DNA from: Porphyromonadaceae bacterium UBA4277
GTDB taxonomy: Bacteria; Bacteroidota; Bacteroidia; Bacteroidales; Muribaculaceae
DNA length: 11,060 nt
Assembly (NCBI GenBank): GCA_002395965.1
Contig: DGVT01000014.1
Location: forward strand, 1-11,060
Direction: 5' to 3'
Shown: in pieces, positions 5,637-11,060 of the stretch
How the letters are laid out: every line of letters begins with the position of its first letter
How positions within the stretch are numbered: position 1 is the stretch's first letter
Translations under genes and position numbers: made by a program
Notes under the pieces: generated by a model
The model's input: the letters and a program-made list of their open reading frames with translations, nothing else
Database searches by the model: none
What the model was told of the DNA's origin: nothing

Positions 5637-6974
5637 ATGAAACTCATTCAAACAATTAAGAACATCTGGAAGATTGAAGAGTTGCGTCGCCGCCTGACGA
5701 TCACGTTCCTCTTTGTGCTCGTGTATCGCCTGGGCTGCTTCGTGGTGCTGCCGGGCATCAGCCCGCAAGACCTTGAGGCCATGCGCAATTTCACCAACAG
5801 TGGCCTGATGCAGCTGCTCGACATGTTCTCGGGTGGTGCATTCTCGCAGGCTTCAATCTTCGCATTGGGTATCATGCCCTACATCACCGCGTCGATCGTT
5901 ATCCAACTCATGGGCATGGTAGTGCCCCAGTTCCAAAAGATGCAGCGCGAGGGTGAGAGTGGCCGCATGAAGCTCAATCAGTACACCCGCTACCTCACTG
6001 TGCTCATCCTGCTCGTGCAGGCTCCTGCCTATCTGGTCAACCTCCAGTATCAGGTGAATGCTGCCGGCGGACATGCTCACATTGGCGGTCTGATGATGGT
6101 GTTCTTGTCAATAGTTCTCACGGCTGGTGCCATGTTCATCATGTGGCTGGGTGAGAAGATTACCGATAAGGGCATCGGCAACGGTATCTCGATCATCATC
6201 CTCGTTGGTATCATTGCCCGCTTCCCCGGAGCTATTATGCAAGAGTTCACAAGTCGCCTCAACACCGCACAGGGTGGTCTGGTGATGTTCCTTGTTGAAA
6301 TTGTAATCCTGTTTGCCGTCACAGCAGGTGCTGTGATGCTGGTGCAAGGCACTCGCAAGGTGCCCGTGCAGTATGCAAAGCGCATCCAGGGTAACAAGCA
6401 GTACGGCGGTGTGCGTCAGTACATTCCTCTGAAGGTCAATGCAGCCAACGTGATGCCTATCATCTTCGCTCAGGCGCTGATGTTCATCCCCATCACATTG
6501 GCAGGCTTCGGTGCCCGCGGCTCTGAAGGTGGCTTCTGGAGTGGATTTGCCGCTACGTTCAGCGACATGAATGGGTTCTGGTATAACGCTGTTTATTTCG
6601 TACTGATTCTTGCGTTCACCTATTTCTATACTGCAATTACCGTTCGTCCCACCGACATGGCCGAGCAGATGAAGAAGAACAGCGGCTTCATCCCCGGTGT
6701 AAAGCCCGGAAAGAAGACTGCCGAGTATCTCGACTCCATCATGTCTCGCATCACCCTGCCTGGCTCTATCTTCCTGGGCATCGTGGCCATCATGCCTGCA
6801 TTCGCACGCTTGTTCGGTGTGAACCAGCAGTTCGCCCAGTTCTTTGGCGGAACGTCGCTGCTGATTATCGTGGGTGTAGTGCTCGACACGCTCCAGCAGA
6901 TTGAGACACACCTGATGATGCACCACTACGACGGCCTGATGAAGAGCGGCAAGCTCAAGGGACGCAATCGTTAA
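5637..6974 (+). CDS. secY: Sec translocase channel subunit SecY
   Basis: SecY is the inner-membrane protein-conducting channel, working with SecE, SecG and the SecA motor to export unfolded proteins and insert membrane proteins. The 445-residue product has the usual length, with hydrophobic segments consistent with ten transmembrane helices (for example about 19-38, 117-137, 152-172, 182-200, 214-235, 271-291, 318-337, 373-393 and 403-421). The plug and second helix region is FSGGAFSQASIFALGIMPYITAS (64-86). The cytoplasmic loop GTRKVPVQYAKR (238-249) and the C5 loop FIPGVKPGKKTAEYL (351-365) are conserved. In the C5 loop, Lys356 occupies the position of E. coli Arg357, important for SecA function there. 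It lies 5 nt after rplO, as in most bacteria; adk, which often follows, is absent. Confidence 0.98.
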   Translation: MKLIQTIKNIWKIEELRRRLTITFLFVLVYRLGCFVVLPGISPQDLEAMRNFTNSGLMQLLDMFSGGAFSQASIFALGIMPYITASIVIQLMGMVVPQFQKMQREGESGRMKLNQYTRYLTVLILLVQAPAYLVNLQYQVNAAGGHAHIGGLMMVFLSIVLTAGAMFIMWLGEKITDKGIGNGISIIILVGIIARFPGAIMQEFTSRLNTAQGGLVMFLVEIVILFAVTAGAVMLVQGTRKVPVQYAKRIQGNKQYGGVRQYIPLKVNAANVMPIIFAQALMFIPITLAGFGARGSEGGFWSGFAATFSDMNGFWYNAVYFVLILAFTYFYTAITVRPTDMAEQMKKNSGFIPGVKPGKKTAEYLDSIMSRITLPGSIFLGIVAIMPAFARLFGVNQQFAQFFGGTSLLIIVGVVLDTLQQIETHLMMHHYDGLMKSGKLKGRNR

Positions 6975-7021
6975 TCTTTCATATTTTAGAGAGACTTAGT
7001 ATCAATTATATTCACTCAGAG

Positions 7022-7807
7022 ATGATCTACTTAAAGACAGATGAACAGATAGAGCAGCTGCGCGAGGCCAACCTCGTGGTGGCACGCACGCTGGCCGAAG
7101 TGGCCAAGCATGTGGCTCCCGGCGTAACCACCAACAAGCTCAACCAAGTGGCTGATGACTACATCCGCTCGCAGGGTTGTGTGCCGGGTTTCCTGGGACT
7201 CTATGGGTTTCCTGCCTCGGTGTGCATCTCTGTCAATGAGAACGTTGTTCACGGCATTCCGTCGAACTATGCCCTTGAAGAGGGCGACATCGTCAGCGTT
7301 GACTGCGGCGCGGTCACGGCTGCCGGTTATAACGGAGACTCGACCTACACCTTCTGTGTGGGTGAGGTGAGCGACGAAGTGAAGGCCCTGCTGCGCACCA
7401 CCAAGGAATCGCTCTATGTAGGCATTGAGAAGGCTGTGCCCGGTAATCGCATCGGCGACATCGGCAACGCCATCCAGCTCTACTGCGAGAAGCGAGGTTA
7501 CAGTGTGGTGCGCGAGCTCTGCGGCCACGGCGTCGGCCTCAAGTTGCACGAAGACCCCGAGGTGCCAAACTATGGGCGCCGCGGCACCGGAGCGCTCATT
7601 CGCAACGGCATGTGCATCGCCATTGAGCCGATGATCAACATGGGCAGCAAAAACATCGTCACCGAGCGTGACGGCTGGACGTGCCGCACCCGCGACCGCA
7701 AGCCAAGTGCTCACTTCGAGCACTCAATTGCCATACATCATGGCAAGCCCGATATATTGTCGAGCTTCGACTATATTCAGGAAGTGCTGGGCGACCGCTT
7801 CATTTGA
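7022..7807 (+). CDS. map: Methionine aminopeptidase, type I
   Basis: This cytosolic metallo-enzyme removes the initiator methionine from new proteins after deformylation. The 261-residue product has the pita-bread fold pattern with all five metal ligands at expected places: Asp94 (VSVDCG), Asp106 (YNGDS), His169 (GHGVG), Glu202 (IEPM) and Glu233 (FEHS). The substrate-binding histidines are also present (His77 in VVHGIP, His176). There is no N-terminal zinc-finger extension and no type II insertion, so it is a type I (bacterial) enzyme. The ATG at 7022 gives MIYLKTDEQIEQLREAN, the normal start. It lies 47 nt after secY; that gap shows no clear promoter or terminator. The order secY-map-infA without adk is usual in Bacteroidota. 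It ends in TGA, 49 nt before infA. Confidence 0.98.
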   Translation: MIYLKTDEQIEQLREANLVVARTLAEVAKHVAPGVTTNKLNQVADDYIRSQGCVPGFLGLYGFPASVCISVNENVVHGIPSNYALEEGDIVSVDCGAVTAAGYNGDSTYTFCVGEVSDEVKALLRTTKESLYVGIEKAVPGNRIGDIGNAIQLYCEKRGYSVVRELCGHGVGLKLHEDPEVPNYGRRGTGALIRNGMCIAIEPMINMGSKNIVTERDGWTCRTRDRKPSAHFEHSIAIHHGKPDILSSFDYIQEVLGDRFI

Positions 7808-7856
7808 TACTCTCACATTTAACGGCGATAACAATCTCTCTAAGTATTATAGATTT

Positions 7857-8075
7857 ATGGCAAAGCAGACAGCAATAGAACTTGACGGAACAATCATCGA
7901 GGCATTGTCAAATGCCATGTTCCGCGTTGAACTGGAAAATGGGCATCAAATCATTGCTCACATCAGTGGGAAGATGCGCATGCATTACATCAAGATTCTG
8001 CCGGGCGACAAGGTGCGCGTTGAGATGTCACCCTACGACCTGACCAAAGGCAGGATTTCATTCCGATATAAATAA
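7857..8075 (+). CDS. infA: Translation initiation factor IF-1
   Basis: IF-1 binds the 30S A site and assists IF-2 and IF-3 during initiation. The 72-residue product has exactly the common bacterial length and a single S1-type OB-fold: MAKQTAIELDGTIIEALSNAMFRVELENGHQIIAHISGKMRMHYIKILPGDKVRVEMSPYDLTKGRISFRYK pattern, with the conserved HISGKMRMHYI (35-45) and SPYDLTKGRI (58-67) blocks. The open frame reaches back into map to 7668, but only the ATG at 7857 gives the family N-terminus. No Shine-Dalgarno is present; the leader is A/T-rich. It lies 49 nt after map and 54 nt before rpmJ. Confidence 0.98.
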   Translation: MAKQTAIELDGTIIEALSNAMFRVELENGHQIIAHISGKMRMHYIKILPGDKVRVEMSPYDLTKGRISFRYK

Positions 8076-8129
8076 CCCTCGTCGGGAGTGTTAAGTGCCC
8101 CGGCAACACATTATCACAGATATTCAACA
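8076..8129 (+). promoter_or_regulatory. infA-rpmJ gap with two mutually exclusive small hairpins
   Basis: The 54-nt gap can form GTCGGG (8081-8086) with CCCGGC (8099-8104), six pairs including one G-T, or GTGTT (8088-8092) with AACAC (8105-8109). The two compete, since a simultaneous pseudoknot would have loops too short for normal geometry. There is no T-run, so it is not an intrinsic terminator. Significance is uncertain; chance pairing is possible. Confidence 0.25.
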
Positions 8130-8246
8130 ATGAAAGTAAGAGCATCAATCAAGAAGCGTTCGGCCGACTGCAAGATCGTGCGTCGCAAAGGTCGCTTGTA
8201 TGTGATTAATAAAAAGAACCCTAAGTTTAAAATGCGTCAGGGTTGA
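8130..8246 (+). CDS. rpmJ: 50S ribosomal protein bL36 (L36), zinc-free form
   Basis: bL36 is the smallest large-subunit protein and stabilises 23S rRNA junctions. The product has 38 residues: MKVRASIKKRSADCKIVRRK followed by GRLYVINKKNPKFKMRQG. The frame MKVRxSxKK...CKIVRRKGRLYVI and the KMRQG end are diagnostic. The classic bacterial zinc site (Cys-x2-Cys, Cys, His) is broken: position 11 is Ser, only Cys14 remains, the third cysteine is Asn27 and the histidine position is Phe33. This is the zinc-free type usual in Bacteroidota. The stop is TGA, which overlaps the probable -33 element of the rpsM promoter. It lies 54 nt after infA and 47 nt before rpsM. Confidence 0.97.
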   Translation: MKVRASIKKRSADCKIVRRKGRLYVINKKNPKFKMRQG

Positions 8247-8273
8247 TAATCCAATTTTTTTAAGTAATTTTGC
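8242..8273 (+). promoter_or_regulatory. Bacteroides-type promoter upstream of rpsM
   Basis: TAATTTTGC at 8265-8273 matches the Bacteroidota -7 consensus TAnnTTTG(C) fully. GTTG at 8242-8245 matches three of four bases of the -33 element TTTG, with a 19-nt spacer, inside the accepted 19-21 nt. Transcription would begin around 8278-8281, giving a short leader before the rpsM ATG at 8294. The -33 element overlaps the rpmJ stop codon. It would let the alpha-type genes be transcribed apart from the upstream block. Confidence 0.65.
8253..8266 (+). repeat. 14-nt repeat copy 2 (AATTTTTTTAAGTA), rpsM promoter
   Basis: Identical to 3027-3040 in the rpsH leader. Here it fills the spacer of the rpsM promoter and its last two bases are the TA of the -7 box. 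A shorter TTTAAGTA recurs at 8280-8287, directly before rpsM, so the motif is present in near-tandem. Confidence 0.5.
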
Positions 8274-8293
8274 AAAAAATTTAAGTAAAGAAT

Positions 8294-8674
8294 ATGGCAA
8301 TTCGTATTGTGGGTGTTGACTTACCCCAAAATAAGCGCGGTGTTATCGCTCTGACCTATATCTATGGCATCGGTCGCAGCTCAGCCGCAAAGATTCTCGA
8401 GAAAGCCGGTGTCAGCGAAGACACCAAGGTAAAAGACTGGACCGATACCGAGGCTGCCAAGGTGCGTGAGGTGATCTCTAACGACTATAAGGTAGAGGGT
8501 GACCTGCGTACTGAGGTTCAGATGAACATCAAGCGACTGATGGACATCGGTTGCTATCGCGGTATCCGTCACCGTAACGGACTTCCCGTGCGTGGCCAGA
8601 GCACCAAGAACAATGCTCGCACTCGCAAGGGTCGCAAGAAAACAGTTGCAAATAAGAAGAAAGCTACTAAATAA
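8294..8674 (+). CDS. rpsM: 30S ribosomal protein uS13 (S13)
   Basis: uS13 sits in the head of the small subunit, touches the P-site tRNA and forms intersubunit bridges. The 126-residue product begins MAIRIVGVDLPQNKRGVIALTYIYGIGRSSA (helix-two-turn-helix region) and carries the signature CYRGIRHRNGLPVRGQSTKNNARTRKGRKK (residues 87-116), then a lysine-rich tail that reaches toward tRNA. The start is the canonical MAIRI. It is the first gene of the alpha-type block and has its own probable promoter 21-52 nt upstream. In E. coli, S4 represses the alpha operon at a pseudoknot around the rpsM start; the leader here (47 nt gap) is too short and A/T-rich for an obvious counterpart. rpsK follows after 12 nt. 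Confidence 0.98.
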   Translation: MAIRIVGVDLPQNKRGVIALTYIYGIGRSSAAKILEKAGVSEDTKVKDWTDTEAAKVREVISNDYKVEGDLRTEVQMNIKRLMDIGCYRGIRHRNGLPVRGQSTKNNARTRKGRKKTVANKKKATK

Positions 8675-8686
8675 TAATATTAAAGT

Positions 8687-9076
8687 ATGGCAAAAAAGAC
8701 AGTCGCAGCTAAGAAGAGAGTTGTTAAGGTTGACGGCGTAGGACAACTGCACGTCCATTCCTCATTCAACAACATCATTGTGTGTCTCGCCAATGGCGAG
8801 GGACAAGTAATTTCATGGTCTTCGGCAGGCAAGATGGGCTTCCGCGGCAGCAAGAAGAACACTCCCTACGCAGCTCAAATGGCAGCGCAGGATTGTGCCA
8901 AGGTTGCCTATGATCTGGGTCTGCGCAAGGTCAAGGCCTATATCAAGGGTCCTGGCAACGGCCGTGAATCTGCTATCCGCACCATCCATGGTGCCGGTAT
9001 TGCAGTAACCGAGATTATCGACGTGACTCCACTGCCCCACAACGGGTGCCGTCCCCCCAAGAGAAGAAGAGTCTAA
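8687..9076 (+). CDS. rpsK: 30S ribosomal protein uS11 (S11)
   Basis: uS11 is on the 30S platform near the E site and anti-Shine-Dalgarno region. The 129-residue product has a lysine-rich N-terminus (MAKKTVAAKKRVVKV), then HVHSSFNNIIV (residues 22-32), SSAGKMGFRGSKKNTPYAAQMAAQ (45-68), GLRKVKAYIKGPGNGRESAIR (78-98) and the signature end DVTPLPHNGCRPPKRRRV. The Asn119-Gly120 pair matches the site of isoaspartate formation reported for E. coli S11. Start at 8687 is 12 nt after rpsM. It is followed by the second long non-coding gap of the window (145 nt). Confidence 0.98.
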   Translation: MAKKTVAAKKRVVKVDGVGQLHVHSSFNNIIVCLANGEGQVISWSSAGKMGFRGSKKNTPYAAQMAAQDCAKVAYDLGLRKVKAYIKGPGNGRESAIRTIHGAGIAVTEIIDVTPLPHNGCRPPKRRRV

Positions 9077-9221
9077 TTCACTTGGAAGATTTTTATTCGT
9101 TTTTTTACTTACACAACGAATCTCGTATAGTGAATAGATTGCACTTAATTAACAACCTCTCTGCAATCGCGGCTGCACTATAGTGATTCTCAACATCACA
9201 AAACTTTAATAATTAGAAAAA
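9077..9221 (+). promoter_or_regulatory. Structured 145-nt leader before rpsD (candidate cis-regulatory RNA)
   Basis: No gene is present, but three successive inverted repeats are. SL1: ATTCGTT (9095-9101) with AACGAAT (9115-9121), seven perfect pairs, U-rich loop. SL2: TATAGTG (9126-9132) with CACTATA (9176-9182), enclosing ATTGCA (9138-9143) with TGCAAT (9162-9167), so a nested stem of 7 and 6 perfect pairs. SL3: GTGAT (9183-9187) with ATCAC (9195-9199), directly abutting SL2. CACTATAGTG (9176-9185) is also a 10-bp palindrome, and TATAGTGA occurs twice (9126-9133, 9179-9186), so alternative pairings exist. An A-rich single strand leads to the ATG. No intrinsic terminator or full Bacteroides-type promoter is seen. 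S4, the rpsD product, autoregulates through mRNA leaders in E. coli and B. subtilis, so this may be an S4-responsive leader; that is inference. Confidence 0.55.
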
Positions 9222-9830
9222 ATGGCTAGATATACCGGTCCAAAATCTAAGATTGCACGCAAGCTGGGTGAACCCATCTTCGGTGAAGACAAGGTGCTTG
9301 TGAAGAAGAACTATCCTCCCGGCCAGCACGGTAATAACAGAAGAAGAAAACAATCAGAGTACGGATTGCAGCTTCGTGAGAAGCAAAAAGCAAAATACAC
9401 CTATGGCGTGCTTGAGCGTCAGTTCCGCAACATGTTCGAGAAGGCCTCTTCGATGAAGGGCGTCACCGGCGAAGTGCTGCTGCAACTGCTCGAGCAGCGT
9501 CTCGACAACGTGGTTTACCGCCTGGGCATTGCTCGCACTCGTGCAGCTGCCCGCCAGCTGGTGCTCCACCGTCACATCTGCGTCGATGGCCGCGTGGTGA
9601 ATATTCCTTCGTTCAAGGTCGTTCCCGGACACGTGGTCACAGTGCGCGAGAAGTCGAAGTCGCTCGAAGTCATTCAGGACTCGCTCGCTGGTTTCAACCA
9701 CAGCAAGTATCCCTGGATTGAGTGGGACGAGAACGTGAAGGGCGGCAAGCTCCTGCACCTGCCCCAGCGTGAAGATATTCCTGAGAACATCAAGGAACAG
9801 TTGATCGTCGAGTTGTATTCTAAACAGTAA
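9222..9830 (+). CDS. rpsD: 30S ribosomal protein uS4 (S4), zinc-free form
   Basis: uS4 nucleates assembly of the 16S 5' domain and lines the mRNA entry channel; in E. coli and B. subtilis it also represses its own synthesis. The 202-residue product begins MARYTGPKSKIARKLGEPIFG and has the S4 RNA-binding domain with signature LEQRLDNVVYRLGIARTRAAARQLVLHRHICVDGRVVNIPS (about 90-130). The N-terminal domain has no cysteines, so it is the zinc-independent form. The C-terminus KEQLIVELYSKQ is typical. The start at 9222 is preceded by an A-rich tract and by the 145-nt leader with nested inverted repeats, the longest gap in the window. rpoA follows after 11 nt. Confidence 0.98.
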   Translation: MARYTGPKSKIARKLGEPIFGEDKVLVKKNYPPGQHGNNRRRKQSEYGLQLREKQKAKYTYGVLERQFRNMFEKASSMKGVTGEVLLQLLEQRLDNVVYRLGIARTRAAARQLVLHRHICVDGRVVNIPSFKVVPGHVVTVREKSKSLEVIQDSLAGFNHSKYPWIEWDENVKGGKLLHLPQREDIPENIKEQLIVELYSKQ

Positions 9831-9841
9831 AATCACATTCC

Positions 9842-10834
9842 ATGGCTATTTTAGCATTTCAGAAACCCGACAAAGTGTTGATGTTGGAAGCCGACAACAC
9901 TTTTGGCAAATTCGAGTTCCGCCCCTTGGAGCCCGGTTATGCCGTAACCATTGGCAATGCCCTGCGTCGCATCTTGCTCAGTGGTCTCGAAGGCTATGCA
10001 ATTTGCAACATTCGCATCGACGGTGTCCAGCATGAGTTTGCCACTATACCCGGCGTTAAGGAAGATGTGTCAAACATCATCCTCAAGCTCAAGCAAGTGC
10101 GCCTCAAGCGCATCGTCGACGATACCGACACAGAGAAAGCCGTTGTCAAGGTTTCGGGCCAGGATGTGTTTAAGGCTGGTGATATAGGCAAGGTGCTCAG
10201 CGGATTCGAGGTGCTCAACCCCGAGCTGGTGATTTGCCATATCGACCCCTCGGCAAGTTTCCAAATCGAGATAACTATCAACAAGGGCCGTGGCTATGTG
10301 CCCGCCGACGAGAATAAGAACGCCAACGATCCTATCGATGTTATCGCCATCGACTCGATCTACACGCCCATTATTAACGTCATGATAGCCCGCGAGGACT
10401 ATCGCGTTGAGCAGAAGACCGACTATGAGAAACTTGTGCTCGAGATTACCACCGACGGTTCTATTCATCCCAAGGAAGCCCTCAAGGAAGCTGCTAAGAT
10501 ACTCATTCAGCACTTCATGCTCTTCTCCGACGAGAAAATCGCTCTCGACACTACCGAGACCGAGGGTAACGAAGAATTTGACGAGGAAGTGCTGCACATG
10601 CGCCAGCTCCTGAAGGGCAAGCTCATCGACATGGATCTGTCGGTGCGCGCGCTCAACTGCCTCAAGTCGGCCGAGGTCGAGACACTTGGCGAGCTCGTAG
10701 TCTATAACAAGACCGACCTGCTCAAGTTCCGCAACTTCGGCAAGAAGTCGCTTAGTGAGCTTGAAGAGCTCCTCTCGGGACTGGGATTGTCGTTTGGAAT
10801 GGATATTTCGAAGTATAAATTAGATAAAGAGTAA
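9842..10834 (+). CDS. rpoA: DNA-directed RNA polymerase subunit alpha
   Basis: Alpha dimerises to start RNA polymerase assembly and its C-terminal domain contacts DNA and activators. The 330-residue product has the N-terminal domain (about 1-230) with the dimerisation and beta-contact segment PGYAVTIGNALRRILLSGLEGYAI (31-54), an acidic linker (TETEGNEEFDEEV, 238-250) and a C-terminal domain (about 256-320). In the latter, VRALNCLK (268-275) and NFGKKSLSELEELL (298-311) match the DNA-binding positions of E. coli alpha: Arg269, Asn272 and Lys302 correspond to Arg265, Asn268 and Lys298. Length is normal. The start gives MAILAFQKPDKV, the Bacteroidota-type N-terminus. It lies 11 nt after rpsD and 6 nt before rplQ, the conserved alpha-operon order. 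Confidence 0.98.
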   Translation: MAILAFQKPDKVLMLEADNTFGKFEFRPLEPGYAVTIGNALRRILLSGLEGYAICNIRIDGVQHEFATIPGVKEDVSNIILKLKQVRLKRIVDDTDTEKAVVKVSGQDVFKAGDIGKVLSGFEVLNPELVICHIDPSASFQIEITINKGRGYVPADENKNANDPIDVIAIDSIYTPIINVMIAREDYRVEQKTDYEKLVLEITTDGSIHPKEALKEAAKILIQHFMLFSDEKIALDTTETEGNEEFDEEVLHMRQLLKGKLIDMDLSVRALNCLKSAEVETLGELVVYNKTDLLKFRNFGKKSLSELEELLSGLGLSFGMDISKYKLDKE

Positions 10835-10840
10835 TTCATA

Positions 10841-11060
10841 ATGAGACACAATAAGAAATTCAACCACCTCAGCCGCAAGTCTGCTCATCGCAATGCCATG
10901 CTGGCAAACATGACTTCGTCGCTCATTCTTCACAAGAGAATAGTGACCACGCTGGCCAAGGCCAAGGCGCTTCGCATCTATGCCGAGCCCATCATTAACC
11001 GCGCTAAGGACGACAGCACTGCTTCGCGTCGCGTGGTGTTCAGCTACCTGCAGAACAAGG
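10841..11060 (+). CDS. rplQ: 50S ribosomal protein bL17 (L17), 3'-truncated
   Basis: bL17 is a large-subunit protein near the tunnel exit. The first 73 residues are visible before the window ends: MRHNKKFNHLSRKSAHRNAM, then LANMTSSLILHKRIVTTLAKAKALR and a stretch ending RRVVFSYLQNK. The MRHxxxxxxLxRxxxHRxAxLxNM pattern is diagnostic, and the segment up to ALR continues the conserved core. The ATG at 10841 lies 6 nt after the rpoA stop, with no Shine-Dalgarno. The C-terminal part, which in many bacteria of this phylum carries an extra low-complexity extension, lies outside the window. Confidence 0.97.
   Translation, partial: MRHNKKFNHLSRKSAHRNAMLANMTSSLILHKRIVTTLAKAKALRIYAEPIINRAKDDSTASRRVVFSYLQNK

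Noticed and set aside
6108..6926. Long minus-strand open frame (272 codons) opposite secY
   Set aside because: Shadow of secY: its sequence is His/Cys/Glu-rich with no recognisable domain, and the plus strand encodes a full conserved SecY across the same bases.
7031..7723. Long minus-strand open frame (230 codons) opposite map
   Set aside because: Shadow of map caused by codon bias; map has all catalytic residues and explains the region.
7803..7835. TTTG at the map stop as a -33 element for infA
   Set aside because: The first TA downstream is 22 nt away and is followed by ACAATC, not nnTTTG.
8081..8109. H-type pseudoknot in the infA-rpmJ gap
   Set aside because: The two stems would be joined by loops of 1 and 0 nt across 5-6 bp helices, which is not sterically plausible; alternative hairpins are more likely.
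9135..9142. TAGATTGC as a -7 box before rpsD
   Set aside because: One T short of TAnnTTTG and no -33 element at the right distance.

Overview
The window is one continuous, all plus-strand stretch of a bacterial ribosomal-protein super-operon, corresponding to the end of the S10 operon, the whole spc operon and most of the alpha operon of E. coli. Twenty-three genes are supported: rpsC (5' end cut off), rplP, rpmC, rpsQ, rplN, rplX, rplE, rpsN, rpsH, rplF, rplR, rpsE, rpmD, rplO, secY, map, infA, rpmJ, rpsM, rpsK, rpsD, rpoA and rplQ (3' end cut off). All complete genes start with ATG. There are no mobile elements, tRNA or rRNA genes, CRISPR arrays or foreign-looking genes.

The organism looks like a member of the Bacteroidota, most likely Bacteroidales (a gut Prevotellaceae/Muribaculaceae/Bacteroidaceae type). 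The reasons are: the order secY-map-infA-rpmJ-rpsM without adk; a zinc-free bL36 of the Bacteroidota type; almost complete absence of Shine-Dalgarno sequences, with A/T-rich leaders instead; and a Bacteroides-type promoter (GTTG, 19 nt, TAATTTTGC) just before rpsM. The family-level placement is an inference.

Layout: 1-1412 S10-operon end (uS3, uL16, uL29, uS17); 1422-5631 spc-type block (uL14, uL24, uL5, uS14, uS8, uL6, uL18, uS5, uL30, uL15); 5637-8246 secretion and initiation block (SecY, methionine aminopeptidase, IF-1, bL36); 8294-11060 alpha-type block (uS13, uS11, uS4, RNA polymerase alpha, bL17). Most junctions are 5-31 nt, and rplX/rplE overlap by one base (TAATG). Products serve ribosome assembly, nascent-chain export and N-terminal processing, initiation, and transcription.

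The unusual content is non-coding. Only two gaps exceed 60 nt: 141 nt before rpsH and 145 nt before rpsD. Each can be drawn as three consecutive stem-loops, and each precedes a gene whose E. coli product (S8 or S4) is the autogenous repressor of its operon. They are candidate, possibly undescribed, cis-regulatory leaders. Also, two of the 22 visible start sites (rplE and rplF) carry strong Shine-Dalgarno sequences in an otherwise SD-free cluster. I see no evidence of a wholly new protein system; the coding part is ordinary housekeeping.
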